Origin: an uncultured Prevotellaceae bacterium
GTDB lineage: Bacteria > Bacteroidota > Bacteroidia > Bacteroidales > Bacteroidaceae
Length of the DNA: 55,200 nucleotides
NCBI GenBank assembly: GCA_946415705.1
Contig: CAMKTN010000015.1
Coordinates: forward strand, 1-55,200
Direction: 5' to 3'
The position numbers and the translations under genes were made by a program. The notes below the pieces were generated by a model. That model searched no databases. It saw nothing but the letters and a program-made list of their open reading frames with translations, and was not told where the DNA came from. This document shows, one piece after another, positions 38,707 through 46,726 of this stretch; positions within the stretch are counted from its first letter, which is position 1, and the number at the start of each line of letters is the position of its first letter.

Positions 38707-41112
38707 ATGAGATATTTTCTTTTTTTCGTGTCCCTCATCTGGTGCTGCGCCGGCATGGCGGCAGGAGAGCGTATTCTGTTTGATGCCGGCTGGCGCTTCA
38801 TGCTTGCCGACGCTTCCGATGCGGCCCTTGCGGATTACGACGACAGGGCGTGGACGGCTGTGGAGCTGCCCCACGACTGGAGCGTGGCTGCGCCGCCGCA
38901 GACCGAGGCCCCGGCAGGCAACGACGGCGGATGGTATGCTACGGGCGCGGGGTGGTACCGCAAGAGTTTTGTGCTCAAACGAGTGGCAGCCCACACGGAG
39001 CTTTACTTCGAAGGCGTGTATGAGCGTGCGGATATCTATGTGAATGGTCACAAGGCGGGGCATCATGACTACGGCTACACCTCGTTCGCGGTGGATATTA
39101 CGCCGTATCTGGCACAGGGGCGCAATGTGGTGGCCGTGCGCGTGGACAACTCCCACCAGAAGAACTGCCGCTGGTACTCGGGCTCCGGCATCTATCGCCA
39201 TGTGTGGCTGGAGGAGAGCAGCGACATTCATTTCGCTCCGCATCAAGGTGCGGGTATCCAAGTGACGACATTGGGTGTTGCCGACGGTCAGGCGCAGCTG
39301 CGCATCAAGGCTACGATGGTGAACGAGAAGGGCGGCTACCGCGACGGTATGGTCTTGACGGCTCGAGTGGGAGACCAGTCAAAGAATGTGAATATCAAGT
39401 TCTTGGAGCAGTCACGAATGGCGGCAGTGGTTTTCCTGAAAATTCCCCAGCCCCGTCTGTGGACACCTGAGAAGCCAGAGATGTACACGGCGCACTTGAC
39501 GCTGGCACAGGAGGATGGCACGATCTTGGACGAGGCAATGGTGCCCTTTGGCATTCGCACCATAGAATACGACGCTAAGCAGGGCTTCCGCCTCAACGGA
39601 CAGCCCATCCTCATCAACGGCGCCTGCCTGCACCATGACAATGGCTTGCTTGGGGCAGCTGCTTTCGATGCTGCTGAGGTCCGCAAGGTGAGGCTGATGA
39701 AGGAGGCCGGCTTCAACCTGCTGCGCACCTCGCATAATCCGCCGTCGCCCGCTTTCCTGGCGGCCTGCGACACCTTGGGAATGCTGGTCATCGACGAGGC
39801 TTTCGACGGATGGCGCACGCAGAAAAATCCGCATGACTTCCACCTCTTCTTCGACGAACAGGCCGAGCAGGAGATGCAGAGCATGGTGCGGCGCGACGTC
39901 AACCATCCCAGCATCATTGCGTGGAGCATTGGCAACGAAGTCATCGAGCGCAAGGACATCCGCGTGGTGCAAACGGCGAAGATGCTGAAGCGTGCAGCAA
40001 ACCGCATCGACAGCTCGCGACCTGTCACGGAAGCGTTGTGTGCGTGGGATGACGATTGGGATATCTACGACCCTCATGCGGAGGTGCTCGACATCGTGGG
40101 ATATAATTATATGTTGCATAAGCATAAGGCCGACCACAAGCGTGTGCCGGAGCGAGTCATCTGGCAGACAGAGTCGTACCCAGCCGATGCCTTTAAGAAC
40201 TGGCAGACGGTACGCAACCATGCGTATGTCATCGGCGACATCGTGTGGACAGGACTTGACTACCTCGGCGAGAGTGGCATCGGCGGATGGCGCTATGCCT
40301 CGTGGCCGCAGGGTGAGCACTATGAGCGCAGCCAGTGGCCGTGGCATGGGGCCTACTGCGGCGATGTGGATATCACAGGCTACCGCAAGCCCATCAGCTA
40401 CTACAGGTCGCTGTTGTGGAACGGCACCGTGGGGGACCGTGACGGCACAGCATCGGCTTTGTACATGGCCGTGCGTGAACCTGACGGCTATGTGGAACCG
40501 ATACGCACTACGATGTGGAGCACATGGCCCACATGGGAGTCATGGAACTGGCCGGGATGGGAAGGCAAGGACATACAGGTGGAGGTGTATAGCCGTCAGC
40601 CGCGTGTGCGCCTTCTGCTGAACGGCACGGCAGTAGAAGAGAAGGCCTGTGACGAGAGCACAGCCTTCATAGCGACATTCACATTGCCCTACGCCGCAGG
40701 CACGCTCACGGCAGAGGCCTTGGACAGCCGTGGTGAGGTGGTTGAAAAGCGCACATTACACACTGCAGGCGCGCCAGCAGCACTGCGTCTGACAGCCGAC
40801 CGCACACAGATGTGCGCCGATGGGCAAGACCTGATGTATGTCACCGTGGAGGTGGTGGATGCTAATGGCCGTGTATGTCCGCAGGCCGCAACGCCCCTGA
40901 CGGTTCAGCTCACAGGCCCGGCCACGTTAGCTGCTTTCGGCAATGCAGACCTCAGAGAGACTGATGGTGTGCAGGACAACAGGCATCCGGCATGGCACGG
41001 ACGGGCGCAGCTCATCGTGAGGGCAACGCACAAGGGCGGTAAGGCACGTGTCACAGTAACGGCAGAGGGCCTGCATAGCGGCACCATCACCCTCAACAGC
41101 CGTACACAATGA
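38707..41112 (+). CDS. GH2 beta-galactosidase-like enzyme (801 aa)
   Basis: A secreted retaining glycosidase of family GH2. Residues 1-19 are a signal peptide. Jelly-roll domain ~20-170 (WTAVELPHDWSV, GAGWYRKSF, YVNGHKAGHHDYGYTSF), Ig-like domain ~180-280, TIM barrel ~285-560 with acid/base Glu411 in WSIGNEVIE and nucleophile Glu489 in WQTESYP, then DUF4982-like and Ig-like C-terminal domains. The family usually removes terminal beta-galactose, which would finish the work of the galactanases, but substrate is not proven. It stands between the two threonine catabolism genes without obvious functional link. Confidence 0.9.
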   Translation: MRYFLFFVSLIWCCAGMAAGERILFDAGWRFMLADASDAALADYDDRAWTAVELPHDWSVAAPPQTEAPAGNDGGWYATGAGWYRKSFVLKRVAAHTELYFEGVYERADIYVNGHKAGHHDYGYTSFAVDITPYLAQGRNVVAVRVDNSHQKNCRWYSGSGIYRHVWLEESSDIHFAPHQGAGIQVTTLGVADGQAQLRIKATMVNEKGGYRDGMVLTARVGDQSKNVNIKFLEQSRMAAVVFLKIPQPRLWTPEKPEMYTAHLTLAQEDGTILDEAMVPFGIRTIEYDAKQGFRLNGQPILINGACLHHDNGLLGAAAFDAAEVRKVRLMKEAGFNLLRTSHNPPSPAFLAACDTLGMLVIDEAFDGWRTQKNPHDFHLFFDEQAEQEMQSMVRRDVNHPSIIAWSIGNEVIERKDIRVVQTAKMLKRAANRIDSSRPVTEALCAWDDDWDIYDPHAEVLDIVGYNYMLHKHKADHKRVPERVIWQTESYPADAFKNWQTVRNHAYVIGDIVWTGLDYLGESGIGGWRYASWPQGEHYERSQWPWHGAYCGDVDITGYRKPISYYRSLLWNGTVGDRDGTASALYMAVREPDGYVEPIRTTMWSTWPTWESWNWPGWEGKDIQVEVYSRQPRVRLLLNGTAVEEKACDESTAFIATFTLPYAAGTLTAEALDSRGEVVEKRTLHTAGAPAALRLTADRTQMCADGQDLMYVTVEVVDANGRVCPQAATPLTVQLTGPATLAAFGNADLRETDGVQDNRHPAWHGRAQLIVRATHKGGKARVTVTAEGLHSGTITLNSRTQ

Positions 41113-41185
41113 CCGCAGAAGTTAAACATTTCTTAATGTGGCATAAAAAGTTCCGACAATCGTAAGCCACAAACAAACTTTTCAC

Positions 41186-41193
41186 TACCTTTG
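41186..41193 (+). promoter_or_regulatory. -7 element TACCTTTG of kbl
   Basis: TAnnTTTG match with upstream text nearly identical to the rplY promoter, suggesting high expression. A repeat array lies between it and the gene. Confidence 0.65.
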
Positions 41194-41211
41194 TCCTCGG
41201 ATTTATGATAA

Positions 41212-41272
41212 AACCCTTAAACTCTTAAACTTTTTGAACTCTTAAACTCTTGAACTCTTAAACCTTTAAACT
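41212..41272 (+). repeat. CTCTTAAA-type octamer array in kbl leader
   Basis: About seven imperfect 8-bp units (CTCTTAAA, CTCTTGAA, CCTTTAAA) fill the 5' untranslated region of kbl up to 8 bp before the ATG. It has the same unit length as the octamer array after the phosphatase gene. Confidence 0.8.
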
Positions 41273-41280
41273 ATAACATT

Positions 41281-42468
41281 ATGTACGGAAAAATGCAACA
41301 ACATCTTCAGCAGACGCTGAAGGAGATTCGCGAGGCAGGCCTCTACAAGGAGGAGCGCCTCATTGAGAGCCCGCAGGCCGCAGCCATCCAGGTGGCCGGC
41401 AAGGAAGTCCTGAATTTCTGCGCCAACAACTATCTTGGCCTGAGCAACCATCCCCGCCTCATAGAGGGTGCCAAGAAGATGATGGACCGTCGCGGCTACG
41501 GTATGTCCAGCGTGCGCTTCATCTGCGGCACACAGGATGTGCACAAGGAGCTGGAGGCTGCCATCAGCAAGTTCTTCAAGACCGAGGACACCATCCTCTA
41601 TGCTGCCTGCTTCGATGCCAACGGCGGCGTCTTCGAGCCCCTGCTCACCGAGGAGGATGCCATCATCAGCGATGCCCTGAACCACGCCAGCATCATCGAC
41701 GGCGTGCGCCTGTGCAAGGCCAAGCGCTACCGCTATGCCAATGCCGACATGGAAGACCTGGAGCGCCAGCTGCAGGCTGCTCAGGAGCAGCGCTTCCGCA
41801 TCGTGGTCACCGACGGCGTGTTCTCCATGGACGGCAACGTGGCTCCGATGGACAAGATCTGCGACTTGGCAGAGAAGTACGACGCGCTGGTGATGGTCGA
41901 TGAGAGCCACAGCGCGGGCGTCGTAGGTCCCACGGGACGTGGCGTCAGCGAGTTCTTCAAGACATACGGCCGCGTGGACATCTACACGGGTACGCTCGGC
42001 AAAGCCTTTGGCGGTGCCATGGGCGGCTTCACCACTGGCCGCAAGGAGATTATCGACTTGCTGCGCCAGCGCTCGCGCCCGTACCTCTTTAGTAACAGCC
42101 TTGCTCCCGGCATCGTGGGCGCTGCCCTGGAGGTCTTCAAGATGTTGGACGAGAGCAACGAACTGCACGACCGTCTCGTGGAGAATGTCAACTACTTCCG
42201 CGATAAGATGATGGCCAGCGGCTTTGACATCAAGCCCACGCAGAGTGCCATCTGTGCCGTGATGCTCTACGACGCTCCCCTCTCGCAGCGCTTCGCAGCC
42301 CGCCTGCAGGAAGAAGGCATCTATGTCACTGGCTTCTACTATCCCGTAGTGCCGAAGGGACAGGCCCGCATCCGCGTGCAGATCTCTGCCGGCCACGACC
42401 GTGCACAGCTCGACAAATGCATCGCCGCCTTCATCAAGGTCGGTAAGGAACTGGGAGTGCTGAAGTAA
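41281..42468 (+). CDS. kbl: 2-amino-3-ketobutyrate CoA ligase (395 aa)
   Basis: PLP enzyme that cleaves 2-amino-3-ketobutyrate with CoA to glycine and acetyl-CoA, second step of threonine breakdown. The PLP lysine is Lys241 in [59 protein letters not shown] and [14 protein letters not shown] are typical of Kbl. Normal length. The stop TAA overlaps the next ATG by one base (TAATG), so the nitroreductase is cotranscribed. Its glycine feeds the glycine cleavage system in this window. Confidence 0.95.
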   Translation: MYGKMQQHLQQTLKEIREAGLYKEERLIESPQAAAIQVAGKEVLNFCANNYLGLSNHPRLIEGAKKMMDRRGYGMSSVRFICGTQDVHKELEAAISKFFKTEDTILYAACFDANGGVFEPLLTEEDAIISDALNHASIIDGVRLCKAKRYRYANADMEDLERQLQAAQEQRFRIVVTDGVFSMDGNVAPMDKICDLAEKYDALVMVDESHSAGVVGPTGRGVSEFFKTYGRVDIYTGTLGKAFGGAMGGFTTGRKEIIDLLRQRSRPYLFSNSLAPGIVGAALEVFKMLDESNELHDRLVENVNYFRDKMMASGFDIKPTQSAICAVMLYDAPLSQRFAARLQEEGIYVTGFYYPVVPKGQARIRVQISAGHDRAQLDKCIAAFIKVGKELGVLK

Positions 42469-43214
42469 TGAAGACGATACTTACGCGTCGCACGATTCGC
42501 AAGTATAGCACGCAGGACGTCGAACCAGCCTTGCTGGACCGCCTGCTCACGGAGGCGGCACGCACGCAGACGATGGGCAACCTGCAGCTATACAGCGTCG
42601 TGGTCACGCGCAGCGCAGAGGGCAGGGCCGCATTGGCTCCTGCCCACTTCAACCAGCCGATGGTGACGCAGGCCCCTGTGGTGCTGACCATTTGTGCCGA
42701 CTTCCGTCGCACGAGCACCTGGGCCCGTTGCCGTCAGGCAGAGCCCGGCTATGATAATCTGCTGAGCTTCATGAATGCTGCCACGGACGCCCTGCTCTTC
42801 ACGCAGACCTTCTGCAACCTGGCCGAGGAGGAGGGACTGGGCTTGTGCTACTTAGGTACGACCTTGTATATGCCGCAGGCCATCATTGAGGCATTGCAGC
42901 TGCCGCAGCTGGTGTTCCCCGTGGCCACGCTCACGGTGGGCTGGCCAGCCGAAGTGCCTGCGCTGACGGACCGCCTGCCGCTGGAGAGCTTCATGCACAG
43001 CGAGCGCTACCACGACCCCACGGCTGCTGACATTGACCGCTTCTATGCCGCCAAGGAGGCCTTGCCGGAGAATCAGGAGTTTGTGCGTATTAATAAGAAA
43101 GAGACGCTGGCTCAGGTCTTTACCGACATCCGCTATACCAAGAAGGACAACGAGCTGATGAGCCAAGGCTTCTTGGAGGCGCTGAGGAAGCAAGGATTTA
43201 TAACAAACGGTTGA
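42468..43214 (+). CDS. Nitroreductase family FMN protein (248 aa)
   Basis: An FMN-dependent oxidoreductase of the NfsA/FRP-like nitroreductase group. Visible are the N-terminal RRTIRKYSTQDVEPALLDRLL, PVVLTICADFRRT, NAATDALLFTQTFCNLAEEEGLGLCYLG and FPVATLTVGWPAE; the C-terminal portion contributes to the dimer lid. The physiological substrate is unknown. It is translationally coupled to kbl. Its last codons and stop form one arm of a palindrome shared with the end of the convergent dnaA. Confidence 0.9.
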   Translation: MKTILTRRTIRKYSTQDVEPALLDRLLTEAARTQTMGNLQLYSVVVTRSAEGRAALAPAHFNQPMVTQAPVVLTICADFRRTSTWARCRQAEPGYDNLLSFMNAATDALLFTQTFCNLAEEEGLGLCYLGTTLYMPQAIIEALQLPQLVFPVATLTVGWPAEVPALTDRLPLESFMHSERYHDPTAADIDRFYAAKEALPENQEFVRINKKETLAQVFTDIRYTKKDNELMSQGFLEALRKQGFITNG

Positions 43215-43233
43215 CAGATTTGTCAACCGTTTG
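43204..43233. terminator. Bidirectional terminator spanning two stop codons
   Basis: Perfect 13-bp stem 43204-43216 with 43221-43233 and a 4-nt loop. The nitroreductase stop (43212-43214) is in one arm and the dnaA stop (43223-43225) is in the other at the symmetrical place, so both proteins end with Asn-Gly. Confidence 0.85.
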
Positions 43234-44626
43234 CTGTAAGTTCCTGTTCGATGGTCTCCACCTGTTTGCGGAGCGCGCTGTCGATGGTGAGGCGCTCGCT
43301 GATGACCTGGCAGGAGTGCACGACCGTGGCGTGGCCGCGATGCCCGATGGCCATGCCGATGCGCGTGGTGCTCTGTCGCGTGAGCTTTTGTGCCAGGAAC
43401 ATCGCCACCTGCCGCGCCAGCACGACGGGTGCCTTTCGTGAGCTGGAAAGGATGTCACGGGTGTCCTGTTCAAAATGGTTGCTGGTGAACTCCAGGATGC
43501 GCTCTATGGTGACGGGCTGCTGCTTGGCAGCGATGCCTACGGTGCGGCTGATGACCTGCTCGGCGAGCGGGAGGGTGATCTCGCTGTTGTTGAAGATGCT
43601 GTAGGCCATCAATGAGGTGAGCACGCCTTCCAGGTCGCGGATGCTTTTATCGACGTTCTTGGCGATATACTCCACGACGTCGCTTTGGATGTGAAGGCCA
43701 TCGCGGTGGATCTTATGAAGAAGGATGTTGCGACGCAGCTCCACATCGGGGCGTTCCAGCTCTGCCAGCAGTCCCCACTTGAAGCGCGTGAGCAGGCGCT
43801 CTTCCATGCCCTGCAGCGCTACGGGCGGGCGGTCGCTGGTGAGAATCAACTGGCAGCCGTTCTGGTGGAGGTGGTTGAAGATGTGGAAGAAGGTCTGTTG
43901 CGTGGCTTTGGTGACAAACTCCTGAACATCGTCAATGATGAGCACGTCGATGTTCTGGTAGAAGTGGATGAAGTCGTTCGTCGTGTTCTTGCACACGCTT
44001 TCAGTGTATTGCACCTGGAAGAGGTGGGCGCTGACATAGAGGACGCGCAACTCGGGATGCAGCTCTTTCAGACGTAGTCCGATGGCATTGACCAGGTGTG
44101 TCTTGCCAGTGCCGGAGCCGCCATAGATGAAGAGCGGGTTGAAGGTCGTCTGCTTCGGATTCTGTGCGATGGCCAGTCCCACGGTGCGTGGCAGCTTGTT
44201 GGCAGCACCCTCCACGAAGTTGTCGAAGGTGTATTGGGGGTGGAGCTGCGAGTCGAAATCCTGCACGATGCGTGGTGTCTTGATGACGTCCACAGCGTTC
44301 TGTGGCTTGGCACTTCCGATGGTGCCGCCTTCCAGATTCATGCTGATGCCGTTGGTGGCATCGGTCGTCACCTTATATATAAGACTCACGCCTGCGCCAT
44401 AGATATGCTTGAGGACGGCGCTGAGGAGCTTGATGAAATGCTTCTCGATGTACTCGTAGATGAATGGGCTGGGCACACACAGCGTCAGTTCACGCCGTTC
44501 CTCGTTGAAGGTGACGGAGTGAATGGGCGCAAACCAGGTGTTGAACTGCTGCTCTTGGAGATTGTTCCGAATCATCCTTAAGCACTCAGTCCACCTTGCA
44601 TCTGTATGGGTGTGACGGGCTTCCAT
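43223..44626 (-). CDS. dnaA: Chromosomal replication initiator DnaA (467 aa)
   Basis: Binds origin DnaA boxes and unwinds the origin. Domain I is ~1-80 (WTECLRMIRNNLQEQQFNTWF), a linker holds domain II, and AAA+ domain III has Walker A IYGGSGTGKTHLVNAIG and Walker B DVLIIDDVQEF. Domain IV has TRIGMAIGHRGHATVVHSC; the usual Asp before the conserved His (GxRDH) is Gly here. ATG 44626 was chosen because the tryptophan of domain I then falls at residue 12 as in relatives; ATG 44644 adds six residues. Behind a TACCTTTG element. No cluster of TTATCCACA boxes is seen near the gene, so oriC is probably elsewhere. Confidence 0.94.
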   Translation of the reverse strand: MEARHTHTDARWTECLRMIRNNLQEQQFNTWFAPIHSVTFNEERRELTLCVPSPFIYEYIEKHFIKLLSAVLKHIYGAGVSLIYKVTTDATNGISMNLEGGTIGSAKPQNAVDVIKTPRIVQDFDSQLHPQYTFDNFVEGAANKLPRTVGLAIAQNPKQTTFNPLFIYGGSGTGKTHLVNAIGLRLKELHPELRVLYVSAHLFQVQYTESVCKNTTNDFIHFYQNIDVLIIDDVQEFVTKATQQTFFHIFNHLHQNGCQLILTSDRPPVALQGMEERLLTRFKWGLLAELERPDVELRRNILLHKIHRDGLHIQSDVVEYIAKNVDKSIRDLEGVLTSLMAYSIFNNSEITLPLAEQVISRTVGIAAKQQPVTIERILEFTSNHFEQDTRDILSSSRKAPVVLARQVAMFLAQKLTRQSTTRIGMAIGHRGHATVVHSCQVISERLTIDSALRKQVETIEQELTANG

Positions 44627-44671
44627 TCTTTTTGGTAAGTGCATGTGCGCCGTTTAGCGCGAATTGCGGTG

Positions 44672-44679
44672 CAAAGGTA
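44672..44679 (-). promoter_or_regulatory. -7 element TACCTTTG of dnaA
   Basis: TAnnTTTG match 27 nt before ATG 44644 and 45 nt before ATG 44626. Confidence 0.6.
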
Positions 44680-44823
44680 GTGAATATTTTTCAAACTGCA
44701 AAATGATGCTTGTGAAATCTGTATGATGCACCGATGCATAAATGGCACGTTTTCAATAGCTTTAAGAAACGTTTGTAATTGAATGTTGAAAAATATATTG
44801 CATGAGTATAAATCGTTGATATA

Positions 44824-44865
44824 AAGAATGTTGGGCTTTTGCTTTCGCGAAAAGTCCAACTTCTT
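44824..44865 (-). terminator. Second hairpin after mlaD
   Basis: AAGAA-GTTGGGCTTTT pairs with AAAAGTCCAAC-TTCTT over about 16 bp with one bulge and one G-T pair. It lies between mlaD and the dnaA promoter. Confidence 0.55.
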
Positions 44866-44913
44866 CAATGTTGTGTAACTAACACTTATTTCAGTCGGTT
44901 ACGAGCTTACGAT

Positions 44914-44966
44914 AAAGACGTTTGAAAGAATCATCTTATTTAGAATAATTCTTAATAAGCGTCTTT
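44914..44966 (-). terminator. Two-tier hairpin at the mlaD stop
   Basis: Outer stem AAAGACG 44914-44920 with CGTCTTT 44960-44966 encloses CTTATT 44935-44940 with AATAAG 44954-44959. It begins immediately after the mlaD stop codon. Confidence 0.55.
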
Positions 44967-45875
44967 TTATTGTTCCACAGGTTTCTTCTCTTTTCTACCG
45001 AAAACGGAGAAGTGAACATAGCGCTTTGGATTTGCTTTCAGGTCCTCCACGAGCGCCGATGCTCCGTTGACGGTTCTGTTGAGTCCGCTGTAGAGTGTCG
45101 TGTCGTTGAGGAGGAGTCCGATGCTGTTGTCCTTGCTGTTCAGACGCTCTGTGGTCTTGTTGAGGTTGTTCACGGCACCGTCCACTTTCGCCATCGTGCC
45201 TTCCAGGTCGATGCGGTTGAGCTTCTCGGTCAGCGTCACGATGTTCTTGCCTGCTTGGTCGAAGGTTTGTGCCATCTGTGGGATGTCCTTCTCCAGGAGG
45301 CGGTTCAGGTCGCGCGAGCTGTTGTCGAGGTTCGCCGTGAGGGCCTCGGCATTCGCCAGGATCTGCTGGATATTGGGGTCAGACACCACGCGGTTGAGGG
45401 TCATGAGCAGCGTATCGACCTTGGACAGTGTGGCTTCCAGCTTGGGAATCATCCCTGCTGCCTTTGCCATCAAGCCGTTGTTGTCGGCTGCGGGGATGGT
45501 GTCGCCTATCTGGTAGCGCTCTACGGGGCTGTTGCCCATCATCAGGTTCAGCGTGCAGCCACCCAGCATGGCTTCGTCCAGCGCGGCTGTGGTGCCGAAG
45601 GGGATGCGCATCCCGTTTTCCACCGCAATCTTCACGATGACGCCCGATCCCGGGTTGTCGTAGTCGTAGTAGATGTCCGAGACGATGCCGACGTTGTAGC
45701 CGTCAGCATACACTGGGCTGGATTTTGCCAGCGCCTTGGCGTTCTGGAACTTGATGTAATAGGTGTCCTTGTTACTGAAGATATTGACTCCCTGTAGGAA
45801 CATGATGATGAAATACAGGATAGCAATAGCTGCGATGCCGTTGATGGCGATTTGCGCTTCGCGAGGAAGTTTCAT
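44967..45875 (-). CDS. MlaD/MCE-domain protein (302 aa)
   Basis: Membrane-anchored MCE protein, the periplasmic subunit of lipid-transporting ABC systems (Mla type). One N-terminal helix (INGIAAIAILYFIIMFLQG) is followed by the MCE domain ~38-120 (YYIKFQNAKALAKSSPVYADG, VGIVSDIYYD, IPFGTTAALDEAMLGG) and a long helical region with regularly spaced hydrophobics to the C-terminus. The ABC ATPase and permease are not in the window. It overlaps the upstream amidase gene by ATGA, so the two are translated together; both are envelope functions. Confidence 0.88.
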   Translation of the reverse strand: MKLPREAQIAINGIAAIAILYFIIMFLQGVNIFSNKDTYYIKFQNAKALAKSSPVYADGYNVGIVSDIYYDYDNPGSGVIVKIAVENGMRIPFGTTAALDEAMLGGCTLNLMMGNSPVERYQIGDTIPAADNNGLMAKAAGMIPKLEATLSKVDTLLMTLNRVVSDPNIQQILANAEALTANLDNSSRDLNRLLEKDIPQMAQTFDQAGKNIVTLTEKLNRIDLEGTMAKVDGAVNNLNKTTERLNSKDNSIGLLLNDTTLYSGLNRTVNGASALVEDLKANPKRYVHFSVFGRKEKKPVEQ

Positions 45876-46642
45876 TTTATCGTTGCTTTATAGTTCTTGA
45901 TTGCTTGATAGATGCTCTGTGCGAGCTCGTTGACGCCCTTCTGGCTGATGAGGTAGGTCTCTTCGGAGGCTGTGGTGATGTAGCCCAGCTCAATGAGGCA
46001 TGAGGGCATCGAGGTGTTGCGCAGCACGAGGAACCCTGCCTGGTGTACGCCTTTGTCGGGGCGCCCGGCCGCACGGAACTGCTTTTGTATGTGGTTGGCG
46101 ACTTTCACGCTCTGTTCCATGTAGGTGTCCTGCATGAATTCGAAGATGATGTACGACTCGGCGCTCTTGGGGTCGAAGCCCTCATAGCGGTTCTCGTAGT
46201 CCTTCTCCAGCATGATGGCTGCGTTCTCGCGCTTGGCCACCGCCAGATTGTCGGCGGCACGGTGCATACCCAGTGTGTAGGTCTCGGAGCCGCGCCCCTG
46301 GACCTTTCCCGGCAGGGCGTTGGTGTGGATGCTCACGAAGAGGTCAGCCTTGGCGCGGTTGGCGATGTTGGCGCGCTCGTTGAGTTCCACGAAGATGTCG
46401 GTCTTGCGGGTATAGACGACCTTCACATCCTTCATGTTCTGTTCCACCAGCTTTCCTACGGCCAGCGCCACTGCGAGGTTGATATTCTTCTCCTTGCTGG
46501 TTTTGCCGAGGGCGCCGGGGTCTTTGCCGCCGTGGCCGGCGTCCAGCACCAGCGTGAAGCCTTTGGATGCCTGCGCCCGTGCTACCCACGATGAGGTGGG
46601 CAGCGCGAGCGACAGGATAAGAAGGATGATTATTTTTTTCAT
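45872..46642 (-). CDS. N-acetylmuramoyl-L-alanine amidase (256 aa)
   Basis: Zinc-dependent peptidoglycan amidase of the Amidase_3 (AmiC) family, exported by an N-terminal signal peptide (residues 1-23). Zinc motifs are VLDAGHGGKDPGA at the start, a glutamate in the GSETYTLG region, SIHTNALPGK in the middle, and CLIELGYITTASEE at the end. It splits the glycan from stem peptides, probably at division. The start ATG is only 8 nt from the TTTG of its promoter element, so the message would have almost no leader. Confidence 0.92.
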   Translation of the reverse strand: MKKIIILLILSLALPTSSWVARAQASKGFTLVLDAGHGGKDPGALGKTSKEKNINLAVALAVGKLVEQNMKDVKVVYTRKTDIFVELNERANIANRAKADLFVSIHTNALPGKVQGRGSETYTLGMHRAADNLAVAKRENAAIMLEKDYENRYEGFDPKSAESYIIFEFMQDTYMEQSVKVANHIQKQFRAAGRPDKGVHQAGFLVLRNTSMPSCLIELGYITTASEETYLISQKGVNELAQSIYQAIKNYKATIK

Positions 46643-46650
46643 TTCGGGTG

Positions 46651-46658
46651 CAAAGGTA
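46651..46658 (-). promoter_or_regulatory. -7 element TACCTTTG of amidase-mlaD
   Basis: TAnnTTTG match ending 8 nt before the ATG at 46642; predicts a leader of a few bases or none. Confidence 0.6.
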
Positions 46659-46726
46659 ATGATAATTTACGACTTACGCCTGAAAAATGGTCAACTTTTT
46701 TATTCAACAGCACACGAAAGACTGTT

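Larger units (their letters stand above)
44627..44966. other. Region upstream of dnaA
   Basis: A 340-bp AT-rich gap with the dnaA promoter (44672-44679) and two strong hairpins (44824-44865, 44914-44966) that probably end the amidase-mlaD message. No DnaA boxes of the TTATCCACA type are seen. Confidence 0.55.

Noticed and set aside
41266..42396. 376-codon minus-strand frame opposite kbl
   Set aside because: Antisense to a fully conserved PLP enzyme; high GC at third positions keeps the opposite frame open.
44627..44966. Origin of replication next to dnaA
   Set aside because: No TTATCCACA-type boxes or AT-rich 13-mer cluster seen; Bacteroidetes dnaA genes are often away from oriC.
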